A stretch of DNA of 19,211 nucleotides from an uncultured Rikenellaceae bacterium (GTDB lineage Bacteria; Bacteroidota; Bacteroidia; Bacteroidales; Rikenellaceae), in assembly GCA_910588925.1 (NCBI GenBank), contig CAJURV010000015.1, positions 1-19,211 of the forward strand, in the 5' to 3' direction. This document shows positions 1-6,600 of the stretch, one piece after another. Below the pieces are notes generated by a model. It worked only from the letters and a program-made list of their open reading frames with translations. It searched no databases and was not told the origin of the DNA. Numbering within the stretch: position 1 is the first letter of the stretch; every line of letters begins with the position of its first letter. Made by a program: the position numbers and the translations under genes.

Positions 1-45
1 ACTTAGGACAATCGGAAGCAACGCCATAAATCGACGTTGCGGGTG

Positions 46-77
46 CAAAGATAGAAAAAAGTTTTTTTTGGAACAAA
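46..77 (-). promoter_or_regulatory. Bacteroidota-type promoter reading out of the left edge
   Basis: On the minus strand, TATCTTTG (46-53) is an exact match to the Bacteroidota -7 element TAnnTTTG. A TTTG (74-77) lies 20 nt upstream as the -33 element. Transcription would start near 40 and run off the left edge. The gene it serves is outside the window, and bases 1-45 would be its leader. The region between this promoter and the rightward one at 203-233 is very AT-rich with long T and A runs. Confidence 0.65.
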
Positions 78-202
78 ACTTTTTTCTGAAAATTTTACAA
101 AAAACAATAAACCGTACTAAGTACAAGAACATTACGACACTTTTTTAAAAACGACTTAAATACGACTTACAACACGATAAACAAGAATAAAATGGCCGAT
201 TC

Positions 203-233
203 TTTTTATTTATAAAACAAAATCCTACCTTTG
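203..233 (+). promoter_or_regulatory. Bacteroidota-type promoter for the TM2 gene cluster
   Basis: TACCTTTG at 226-233 matches the -7 element TAnnTTTG exactly. TTTT at 203-206, 19 nt upstream, is a one-mismatch -33 element. The predicted start near 240 leaves a leader of about 30 nt before the ATG at 272. The next two TM2 genes have no equally good promoter of their own. Confidence 0.65.
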
Positions 234-271
234 TACGTACTAACTCCTTTATTAACTAATGACAGATAATC

Positions 272-610
272 ATGGAACAGTCTAACGCAGATCTATTTCT
301 CTCGGTAAACTCGAACAAATTCCCTCAGGACAGAATAGTGTTGGTAAAAGACCTCTTACTGCAGGCATCTCCCGAGAAAGACATGGTAATAAACACCACA
401 CAGTTTAACGATCCTGTGATACTTCTTGTCGTATCGTTGTTTTTCGGCAGCCTGGGCATAGACCGTTTCTTACTCGGCCAGATAGGCTTAGGCATTCTAA
501 AACTGATAACTTTCGGCGGGTTGGGCCTTTGGACTATAATCGACTGGTTCATCATAATGGGCAAGACCAAAAATCATAACTTCAACAAACTGATGGCGGC
601 GTTGGCATAA
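272..610 (+). CDS. TM2 domain membrane protein (first of three tandem copies)
   Basis: A small inner-membrane protein of 112 residues, full length for the bacterial TM2 family. Residues 7-17 carry the pattern DLFLxxNxNKF, the start of a soluble N-terminal module of about 45 residues. The TM2 domain follows: helix 1 at about 48-63 ending in the family signature GIDRFLLG (62-69), and helix 2 at about 74-95 ending in W-x3-DWF. The tail T-K-N-H-N-F-N-K-L closes the protein. Two helices predict that both ends lie on the same side of the membrane. TM2 proteins have no agreed biochemical role in bacteria, so no function is assigned. It opens a three-gene cluster with two larger relatives 43 and 6 bp apart and has a promoter just upstream. 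Confidence 0.9.
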   Translation: MEQSNADLFLSVNSNKFPQDRIVLVKDLLLQASPEKDMVINTTQFNDPVILLVVSLFFGSLGIDRFLLGQIGLGILKLITFGGLGLWTIIDWFIIMGKTKNHNFNKLMAALA

Positions 611-653
611 TAACTCCGACACACCACATTCGACACAATTTCAGCATACCGAT

Positions 654-1187
654 ATGAACAAAAATGAACGGAGTCTGTTTTTGCAGATCAACAGGAATCT
701 ATTCAGGCAAGAAGACATTCCCGTTTTAAATGAGATATTGGAAGATGTCGATGTGTCGGTTATGTCTCGAGTCAATTTTATAAAACCGACCACCCTCCTA
801 TTGGTATCAATATTCTTAGGGAAATTCGGAGCCGACCGCTTCATGTTGGGTGACAGAAAGTACGGCATGGTTAAACTTTCGTTAATATTGTTGTACTATT
901 TATTGTTGTCCGCCATAATCGCCGCTGATGACAATTCCGCATTGTCTATCTTCTTCAGCATGACGATGGTGTTATCCGCAATAGGAACGTTTTTATTCTG
1001 GATATACGATGTATTCACCTCTTTGAGAAGGACAAAGACACGTAATCTCAACACATTGACGCAAGCCATCGGCTACACGGATGCAGCCCTGCCTACCGAA
1101 CCGGACAAGAGCCCGGAGCGTTCATACGGCACCAATGGTTACAACAATAACTACAACACCTCTTCAGAAGGCTCATACCAAAGATAA
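654..1187 (+). CDS. TM2 domain membrane protein, enlarged form (second copy)
   Basis: A 177-residue relative of the preceding protein. The N-terminal module is kept (SLFLQINRNLF, 7-17). Helix 1 is about 46-61, followed by the signature GADRFMLGD (59-67). The second half differs from the compact form. There is a hydrophobic segment at about 72-91, a short acidic loop (A-D-D-N-S), then another at about 98-121 ending in FWIYDVF. This gives three predicted helices instead of two. Residues 141-177 are a polar tail rich in Asn, Tyr, Ser and Gly, probably disordered and absent from the first copy. The next gene starts 6 bp downstream, so the two are probably co-transcribed and translationally linked. 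Biochemical role unknown. Confidence 0.88.
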   Translation: MNKNERSLFLQINRNLFRQEDIPVLNEILEDVDVSVMSRVNFIKPTTLLLVSIFLGKFGADRFMLGDRKYGMVKLSLILLYYLLLSAIIAADDNSALSIFFSMTMVLSAIGTFLFWIYDVFTSLRRTKTRNLNTLTQAIGYTDAALPTEPDKSPERSYGTNGYNNNYNTSSEGSYQR

Positions 1188-1193
1188 CGACTT

Positions 1194-1721
1194 ATGGATC
1201 AGAAAGAGAGAGACCTGTTCCTGATGACCAACGGGAATAAATTCAAATCGGAACACATACTTACGATCAACAGACTTCTGGAAAACGCCGAAAGCACTAC
1301 GGTATATTCGACCGAGTTCAAAAGCCCATCCACCATTCTGATAATATCCGTATTGGCCGGTCAGTTAGGCATCGACCGTTACTTACTAGGAGACAAGAAG
1401 ATGGGGACGTTGAAACTCGTGTTATTTTTGTTGATGTACGTTTTCCTATTCTTAATGAGTTTCGCGGCCATACAGATGGATGAGAGCCGGAATCACTCTA
1501 CAATAACCGTACTGGCCGTCGTTTTCACTGCGATATTCTTTATACTGATATTGGCTATAACCATACTATGGATTTACGATGTTGCAACCATATCCGGCAG
1601 GACCAGAGATCTGAATCTAAAACGGTTATACGTTGCACTAAACTATACCGGCTACCAAACGGGAGTGCACTGCCAAACAGACGGACACGTCGGTAACGAT
1701 CCGTCGGAAGAAAACGCATAA
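1194..1721 (+). CDS. TM2 domain membrane protein, enlarged form (third copy)
   Basis: A 175-residue paralogue of the preceding gene. It shows the same layout: the N-terminal pattern DLFLMTNGNKF (7-17), helix 1 at about 45-60, signature GIDRYLLGD (59-67), an extra hydrophobic segment at about 72-93, a polar loop (Q-M-D-E-S-R-N-H), and a last helix at about 103-127 ending in LWIYDV. Like the second copy it has three predicted helices. Its tail is different: a His/Thr/Gly segment with two prolines or fewer and an acidic end. A strong terminator 20 nt after the stop closes the cluster. The second and third copies are clearly closer to each other than to the first, suggesting duplication after the enlargement. 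Role unknown. Confidence 0.88.
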   Translation: MDQKERDLFLMTNGNKFKSEHILTINRLLENAESTTVYSTEFKSPSTILIISVLAGQLGIDRYLLGDKKMGTLKLVLFLLMYVFLFLMSFAAIQMDESRNHSTITVLAVVFTAIFFILILAITILWIYDVATISGRTRDLNLKRLYVALNYTGYQTGVHCQTDGHVGNDPSEENA

Positions 1722-1740
1722 ACTTAAATACATTACACAA

Positions 1741-1775
1741 AAGTCCGTCACTATATGCTGGCGGACTTCGTTTTT
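1741..1775 (+). terminator. Intrinsic terminator of the TM2 cluster
   Basis: A 10-bp stem (1741-1750 with 1759-1768, one G-T wobble) with an 8-nt loop is followed by CG and five T. It sits 20 nt after the last TM2 stop codon and just before mazG, separating the two transcription units. Confidence 0.75.
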
Positions 1776-1785
1776 AAAGATAAAA

Positions 1786-2574
1786 ATGATGTTGACCGAA
1801 GAGAAAACCGAGGAATACGCCCGGTTATTGGAGATAATGGACCGATTGCGGGCAGAGTGTCCGTGGGATCGTAAACAGACGTGGGATTCGTTGCGTAGCA
1901 ATACCGTGGAGGAGTGTTTCGAACTGTGCGACGCAATAATATCGAAAGACTACACCGCCATACGTGAGGAGCTTGGCGACATGTTATTGCACGTGGTTTT
2001 TTACGCCAAAATAGCCGAAGAGGAGGGCCGATTCGACATTGCCGACGTGGCGCGCGGAATATGCGACAAGCTGTTTTACAGACACCCGCATGTTTTCGGT
2101 GACGTAGAGGCATCCGATGCCGACGAAGTGACACGCAACTGGGAACAACTAAAAAAACGGGAGAAAAGCCACAAAACAGGAACGCTATCAGGAGTACCGC
2201 GAGGGTTACCTGCTATGATCAAGGCATTCCGCATACAACAGAAAGCGGCAGGGGCCGGCTTCGACTGGAGCGACAGGCGTCAGGTGTGGAGCAAAGTCAA
2301 AGAGGAGATAGTTGAATTCGAGCACGAAGCTGAGGGAAGCCAAAGGGCCGAGGAGGAGTTCGGCGACATTCTATTCTCGCTCGTCAATGCGGCAAGGCTC
2401 TACGGTATAGACCCGGAAAACGCGCTCGAACGTTGCAACCGTAAGTTCATAGGCCGCTTCGAGAACATGGAGAGACAAGCCGCCGATAAAGGCAAGAACC
2501 TTAGCGACATGAACATAGACGAGATGGAAGAGATGTGGCAAAAAGCTAAAAAGGATCACGGCACAGAAAAATAA
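1786..2574 (+). CDS. mazG: Nucleoside triphosphate pyrophosphohydrolase MazG
   Basis: MazG hydrolyses NTPs or dNTPs to the monophosphate and pyrophosphate. It is a cytoplasmic house-cleaning enzyme and in some bacteria also affects ppGpp levels. The 262-residue length is right for a two-domain MazG. The N-terminal domain starts with the typical CPWDRKQT segment (25-32) and carries the metal-binding pair EExxE (42-46) and EELGD (61-65). The C-terminal domain repeats this as EExxE (173-177) and EEFGD (190-194). All acidic ligands are intact in both halves. Two ATG codons are in tandem at the start; the first is used here, and the second would cost one residue. The carbonic-anhydrase-like gene starts 11 bp downstream and is probably co-transcribed. 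No clear promoter was found between the TM2 terminator and the start. Confidence 0.95.
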   Translation: MMLTEEKTEEYARLLEIMDRLRAECPWDRKQTWDSLRSNTVEECFELCDAIISKDYTAIREELGDMLLHVVFYAKIAEEEGRFDIADVARGICDKLFYRHPHVFGDVEASDADEVTRNWEQLKKREKSHKTGTLSGVPRGLPAMIKAFRIQQKAAGAGFDWSDRRQVWSKVKEEIVEFEHEAEGSQRAEEEFGDILFSLVNAARLYGIDPENALERCNRKFIGRFENMERQAADKGKNLSDMNIDEMEEMWQKAKKDHGTEK

Positions 2575-2585
2575 TCGTTACGAGT

Positions 2586-3101
2586 ATGGCTATAATAAAG
2601 AGCGTAAGGGGATTCGACCCCAAATTCGGAAACAACTGCTATTTGGCCGACAACGCTACTATCATCGGCGATGTCACCATGGGCGACGACTGCAGTATAT
2701 GGTTCGGGGCGGTATTGCGCGGCGACGTCAATACCATAACCCTCGGCAACAAGGTCAACATTCAGGATAACGCAGTGATACACACGCTATACCAAAAGTC
2801 CAAGACCAAGATAGGCGACAACGTGTCGGTGGGACACAACGCAGTCATACACGGAGCCACAATCGAAGACAACTGCCTTATAGGCATGGGCGCCGTAGTA
2901 CTGGATAATGCGGTGGTAGGCCACGGATCGGTAGTGGCTGCAGGCTCCGTAGTATTAACGGGCACTGTCATAGAGCCCGGATCTATATATGCCGGCGTGC
3001 CAGCCAAAAAGGTAAAGAGTGTCGACCCGGAACAAAACAAAACTCTTATAGAGGGAATCTCGAACGGGTACGTAATGTATGCCTCATGGTATAAGGAGTA
3101 G
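2586..3101 (+). CDS. Gamma-class carbonic anhydrase family (hexapeptide-repeat) protein
   Basis: A 171-residue left-handed beta-helix protein built of hexapeptide repeats from about residue 15 to 140, with a C-terminal alpha helix. Residues equivalent to the active site of the Methanosarcina enzyme Cam are all present: Arg45, Asp47, Gln60, Asp61, and the three zinc or iron ligands His66, His84 and His89 (the last two in GHNAVIHG). It could therefore bind metal and hydrate CO2 as a trimer. Many relatives (YrdA/PaaY type) have weak or no measured activity, and the acidic loop residues of Cam are not evident here, so the activity is not certain. It lies 11 bp after mazG and is probably in the same transcript. 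It faces dusB convergently. Confidence 0.9.
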   Translation: MAIIKSVRGFDPKFGNNCYLADNATIIGDVTMGDDCSIWFGAVLRGDVNTITLGNKVNIQDNAVIHTLYQKSKTKIGDNVSVGHNAVIHGATIEDNCLIGMGAVVLDNAVVGHGSVVAAGSVVLTGTVIEPGSIYAGVPAKKVKSVDPEQNKTLIEGISNGYVMYASWYKE

Positions 3102-3333
3102 GCAGATGTACGCTCCATGCTTTAAACACTCGCTACAATAGGGCTATCTGCATGGCACACCATAAACGCGCGCACCTGTTAAGCAAATCGCTTAACACGC
3201 CAAAACGCAGACACATCTGACGCCACGAACTTTCCTGCCAACCTCTGGCCCCTATCAGATGTAGTGCGATAATCACTTAAACGCTGTATTCTACTCTATT
3301 CTTGTAGTTATAAATCGAACCCTCCCCTCATGA
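3102..3333. other. Convergent intergenic region with three inverted repeats
   Basis: No gene was found here. Three dyads are visible: GCAGAT/ATCTGC (3102-3107 with 3146-3151, long loop); an 8-bp perfect hairpin with a 5-nt loop (3177-3184 with 3190-3197); and ACATCTGA/TCAGATGT (3213-3220 with 3255-3262), which encloses a small GCCA/TGGC hairpin (3237-3240 with 3246-3249). None is followed by a T-run on either strand, so none is a classical intrinsic terminator. The region could still hold 3' ends for the two converging genes. Confidence 0.4.
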
Positions 3334-4353
3334 TCAGCGTGCCAATATATTGTCAGGTACCTGACCGGAAAAGTCCACATCTCCCCACCTCTCGGCTATT
3401 TCGTCGAGTAAAGCGTACAACTCATCCGGATCATCGGTGGTCACCAGCCTGAGACGCGTCTCCTTAAACGACGGCAATCCTTTGAAATAGCTGCTCAAAT
3501 GACGTCGCATCTCGAAAATACCGACACGCGGTCCCTTAAATGCAACGGAACGTTCGAGATGATGTTTGGCAAGCGCTACCCTCTCTATAACCGACGGTTG
3601 CGGCATCAGCTCACCCGTATCGAGATAATGCCTTATGTGACGAAATATCCACGGTCTGCCGTATGTTGCGCGACCTACCATTATAGCGTCTACGCCGTAA
3701 CGATCGAACGCTTCACGAGCTTTCTGAGGAGTGTCTATGTCTCCGTTGCCTATAATGGGAATACGTATCTGCGGGTTGTTCTTCACAGCGCCTATCAAAG
3801 TCCAGTCGGCCTCCCCCTTGTACATCTGCGCCCGGGTGCGTCCGTGTATCGTCATAGCCTCTATACCGACGTCCTGCAAACGTAAGGCTATCTCCTCTAT
3901 GTTCTTGCTCTGGTCGTCCCATCCGAGCCGTGTCTTGACGGTAACGGGAAGTTTCACCGCCTTTACGACAGCCTCGGTAATCTCTACCATGAGCGGAACG
4001 TTGCGCATCATACCCGAACCGGCCCCGCGCCCCGCGATCTTCTTCACAGGACACCCGAAGTTTATGTCGATCAGCTCCGGTGAGGCGGCCTCTGCACGTA
4101 TGGCGGCCTCCACCATAGCAGAGACATCGTTACCGTATATCTGTATGCCGACAGGACGTTCGTTGTCGTATATATCGAGCTTGGCGACCGACTTGCCGCC
4201 GTCGCGTATCAACCCGTCGGCCGATATGAACTCGGTATATACCATGTCGGCCCCGTACTCCTTACATATTATACGGAAAGAGGGATCGGTTACATCCTCC
4301 ATCGGAGCCAGAAAAAGCGGCCTATCGGGATAGACAATATCTCTTATCTTCAT
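3334..4353 (-). CDS. dusB: tRNA-dihydrouridine synthase, DusB type
   Basis: A flavoenzyme that reduces specific uridines in tRNA D-loops to dihydrouridine using NADPH. The 339-residue protein has the usual order. The FMN-binding TIM barrel opens with LAPMEDVTDPSFR (15-27). GIQIYGND (69-76) follows, then the signature DINFGCPVKKI (96-106) with the catalytic Cys101. Further on are the V-K-T-R-L-G-W and IHGRTR segments, the G-N-G-D-I strand and the phosphate-binding VGRATYGRPW loop. A small helical domain (about the last 90 residues) binds tRNA. All key residues are present. Assignment to the DusB subgroup rests on overall resemblance to bacterial DusB rather than on a tree. It is transcribed divergently from rpoN and alone on its strand. 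Confidence 0.93.
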   Translation of the reverse strand: MKIRDIVYPDRPLFLAPMEDVTDPSFRIICKEYGADMVYTEFISADGLIRDGGKSVAKLDIYDNERPVGIQIYGNDVSAMVEAAIRAEAASPELIDINFGCPVKKIAGRGAGSGMMRNVPLMVEITEAVVKAVKLPVTVKTRLGWDDQSKNIEEIALRLQDVGIEAMTIHGRTRAQMYKGEADWTLIGAVKNNPQIRIPIIGNGDIDTPQKAREAFDRYGVDAIMVGRATYGRPWIFRHIRHYLDTGELMPQPSVIERVALAKHHLERSVAFKGPRVGIFEMRRHLSSYFKGLPSFKETRLRLVTTDDPDELYALLDEIAERWGDVDFSGQVPDNILAR

Positions 4354-4375
4354 TTCATGCGGACAATTTCGGCTA

Positions 4376-4383
4376 CAAAGTAA
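4376..4383 (-). promoter_or_regulatory. Possible -7 promoter element for dusB
   Basis: On the minus strand, TTACTTTG differs from TAnnTTTG at one base and lies 22 nt before the dusB ATG. The expected -33 position has only a T-rich match. This is a weak call from position and partial match. Confidence 0.3.
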
Positions 4384-4527
4384 TCAAATTTATATCAAAC
4401 TGGGAAAAAATAGATGTGTGGCACGAAAAATGCTAATGACCGGCAAATACCCACTGTAAAGATAACCCATGCCCGAAACGAATACAATAAAATACTTGTC
4501 GTTGTTCATGAAGTTATACCTAAAATC

Positions 4528-4560
4528 TTTCTTCAGTAAGAAAAATTTTAGTTATTTTTG
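4528..4560 (+). promoter_or_regulatory. Probable promoter for rpoN
   Basis: TATTTTTG at 4553-4560 matches the -7 element TAnnTTTG. TTTC at 4528-4531 is a partial -33 element with a 21-nt spacer, slightly long. The rpoN start is 38 nt further on, leaving a short AT-rich leader. Confidence 0.5.
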
Positions 4561-4598
4561 TATATATTAAATATCGTTTACAAAAAAGCATCAAGCTA

Positions 4599-6032
4599 AT
4601 GGCAACACTCAGTACTCGTCAGATACAGAAGCTGTTACAAAAGCTATCACCACAACAGATACAGATGATCAAGTTGTTGGAGCTTCCGGCTATCCAGCTC
4701 GAACAACGTATAAAACAGGAGATAGAGGAGAATCCGGTGTTGGAAGAGAACATCGACACCGCCGACGAGAAAGCGGACGGAGGCGCAAAGATAAACATAG
4801 ACGACTACAAGCGTAACGAGGAGATCCCGTCGTATCGTCTCTATGCCAACAACTACTCCAAAGACGACAAGCGCGGAACCATACCTTTGTCGGGAGGTCT
4901 TAGCTATACCGAGCATCTGGAGGAGCAGCTATCGTTCAAAGGACTCTCCGAACGCGACAACCTCATAGGCAAATACATCATAGGCTCGCTCGATAACGAC
5001 GGCTATCTGCGTCGCGACATACAGAGCATAGCCGACGACATAGCTTTCGCCACAGGCAACGAGATAGACACCACAGAGATAGAGTCGGTCCTGTCCGTGA
5101 TACAGAGCTTCGATCCCCACGGCACGGGCGCGCGCGACCTGCGCGAAGCGTTGTTGTTGCAGCTTATACACCATCGCCAGACCGAGCCTATACGCGACGC
5201 AACCACTATTCTGACCGACTACTTCGACTCTTTCGTAAAGAAACATTACGACAAAATAATATCGCGCATGGGTATCTCCGAAGAGAGATTCCGCGCCGCC
5301 GTCGACGTCATCGTAGGGCTCCAACCAAAGCCGGCCAACCTTTACAACGAGGGAGGACAATCGGAACCGACCATACAGATAATCCCCGATTTCATACTCG
5401 ACAACAGCACAGGCGAGTTGGAGTTGTCGCTCAACCGCAACAACATCCCCGAGATAAAGATAAACAACAGTTACGTCAAGATGCTCGAGGAGATAGCCCA
5501 CGGAAGCAACCGCAAGAAAGACGAACCCGGAAACTCGGAGGCGGGACAGTTTCTCAAACAGAAGCTCGACTCGGCACGCTGGTTCATGTCGGCCATAAAA
5601 CAGAGAAACGCCACACTGTTGCTAACCATGCACACCATATTGGAATACCAGAAAGAGTATTTCGAAACAGGCGACGAGGTCAACCTCAAACCGATGATAC
5701 TAAAAGACATAGCCGAACGGACAGGGCTCGACGTATCGACCATATCACGCGTGGTCAACAGTAAATACATACAGACGCCTTTCGGCATCTACTCGCTCAA
5801 GTATTTCTTCTCCGAAGCAATGCAGACATCGTCCGGCGAGGAGGTATCTTCACGCGAAATAAAGACCATCCTCTCCGAATGCGTGGCAAACGAGAACAAA
5901 CGCAAACCCATGACCGACGAGGCCTTGATGGCGGTTCTCAACGACAAAGGATACAAGATCGCCCGACGAACCGTAGCCAAATATCGCGAAATGCTCGGAA
6001 TACCGGTGGCAAGGATGAGAAAAGAATACTAA
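4599..6032 (+). CDS. rpoN: RNA polymerase sigma-54 factor RpoN
   Basis: Alternative sigma factor that directs RNA polymerase to -24/-12 promoters and needs an AAA+ activator to open them. At 477 residues it is full length. Residues 1-50 are the Gln- and Leu-rich region I that contacts activators. After an acidic linker, the core-binding domain spans about 100-300. A helix-turn-helix region follows at about 365-405, with the conserved GLDVSTISRVV and the KYIQTPFGIYSLKYFF strand. The C-terminal RpoN box ARRTVAKYRE (455-464), which reads the -24 element, is an exact match to the family signature. It has its own promoter and a strong terminator, so it is monocistronic. No sigma-54 activator gene is nearby in the window. 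Confidence 0.97.
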   Translation: MATLSTRQIQKLLQKLSPQQIQMIKLLELPAIQLEQRIKQEIEENPVLEENIDTADEKADGGAKINIDDYKRNEEIPSYRLYANNYSKDDKRGTIPLSGGLSYTEHLEEQLSFKGLSERDNLIGKYIIGSLDNDGYLRRDIQSIADDIAFATGNEIDTTEIESVLSVIQSFDPHGTGARDLREALLLQLIHHRQTEPIRDATTILTDYFDSFVKKHYDKIISRMGISEERFRAAVDVIVGLQPKPANLYNEGGQSEPTIQIIPDFILDNSTGELELSLNRNNIPEIKINNSYVKMLEEIAHGSNRKKDEPGNSEAGQFLKQKLDSARWFMSAIKQRNATLLLTMHTILEYQKEYFETGDEVNLKPMILKDIAERTGLDVSTISRVVNSKYIQTPFGIYSLKYFFSEAMQTSSGEEVSSREIKTILSECVANENKRKPMTDEALMAVLNDKGYKIARRTVAKYREMLGIPVARMRKEY

Positions 6033-6056
6033 ACACTCACTCTCACATAACGGACA

Positions 6057-6093
6057 TGAGGCGACATGTAAATTGTCGCCTCACGTTTTTTTT
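6057..6093 (+). terminator. Strong intrinsic terminator of rpoN
   Basis: A perfect 10-bp GC-rich stem (6057-6066 with 6074-6083) with a 7-nt loop is followed by CG and eight T. It lies 24 nt after the rpoN stop codon. Confidence 0.88.
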
Positions 6094-6106
6094 ATTCAAT
6101 GATTTA

Positions 6107-6152
6107 GGTACTAACATACATATTATTGAGTGTCGATATGTATGTTAGTACC
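6107..6152. repeat. Perfect 17-bp inverted repeat with 12-nt spacer
   Basis: Bases 6107-6123 (starting GGTACTAACATAC) are the exact reverse complement of 6136-6152. The spacer is 6124-6135. The arms are AT-rich and no T-run follows on either strand, so it is not a standard terminator; the rpoN terminator is already complete 14 nt upstream. It might be a cruciform or RNA hairpin, a site for a DNA-binding protein or recombinase, or a remnant of a mobile element. No copy of the arm was found elsewhere in the window. Confidence 0.8.
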
Positions 6153-6235
6153 ATGCCCGGAGTATATAACTAACGACGCAAGGCGTATTCATACAGCAAA
6201 GCCACAAGGCACAATGGCTGATTCCTCTTAACATA

Positions 6236-6437
6236 TGACACATAACAAGATATCCTCAAAAGAGCCATCACTCCGCAGTGGAATAGTTTCTGCCCACCGC
6301 GAGGTGCGCCAGCCATCATTCTTCAGCCTGAAAAGCGGAATGTGTCTAACGGCCATCGCGCCGCGCGGCAGGCAGAAAGCTGGGGATACGCCACGCCTTA
6401 CATCGAACAGAATTTTCATCGGACAGCAACGATAAAT
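6236..6437. other. Non-genic element open on both strands, possible Bacteroidales repeat
   Basis: This stretch lies between the rpoN terminator and the terminator of the polysaccharide operon. It is free of stops in one frame on each strand: 66 codons from an ATG on the plus strand, and a longer run on the minus strand that begins inside the downstream terminator. Neither peptide shows a known domain, membrane segment or signal peptide, and both are rich in Arg, Ser and Pro. The encoded peptides (for example PSLRSGIVSAHREVRQPS on the plus strand) feel familiar to me as short hypothetical proteins from Bacteroides-like genomes; this is memory and was not checked. If both strands are conserved, the nucleotide sequence itself is probably the conserved entity, as in a repeat or structured RNA. 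GC content is higher than in the flanking spacer. Confidence 0.4.
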
Positions 6438-6535
6438 AATCACCTCCATGCCATTCCCCACAATTCCATAAAATTCAACCTGTCGCAATACGGTTTTCAT
6501 TAATGACAACAGAACAACCGACATACGACCCAAAA

Positions 6536-6569
6536 CAAAAAAGAGGCTCCGGAACAAATCCGAAGCCTC
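6536..6569 (-). terminator. Intrinsic terminator of the polysaccharide operon
   Basis: On the minus strand, a 10-bp stem (6560-6569 with 6543-6552, one G-T wobble) with a 7-nt loop is followed by a T-run (6542-6536). It lies 31 nt beyond the fcl stop codon and marks the 3' end of the minus-strand locus. Confidence 0.85.
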
Positions 6570-6600
6570 CCGTTATCTCCCAAATACGGACAGGGAAAGC

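Noticed and set aside
3290..3333. A tRNA-like 3' end (TCGAACCC) in the convergent spacer
   Set aside because: No acceptor, D or anticodon stems could be drawn around it on either strand.
3731..4333. A 200-codon plus-strand frame opposite dusB
   Set aside because: It mirrors the dusB coding sequence and shows no family features of its own.
4929..5501. A 190-codon minus-strand frame opposite rpoN
   Set aside because: It is antisense to clearly coding rpoN, with low-complexity Val/Leu/Tyr content caused by rpoN codon use.
6228..6557. A 109-codon minus-strand reading frame as a protein gene
   Set aside because: It starts inside the fcl terminator stem, has no recognisable domain, and overlaps an equally open frame on the other strand.
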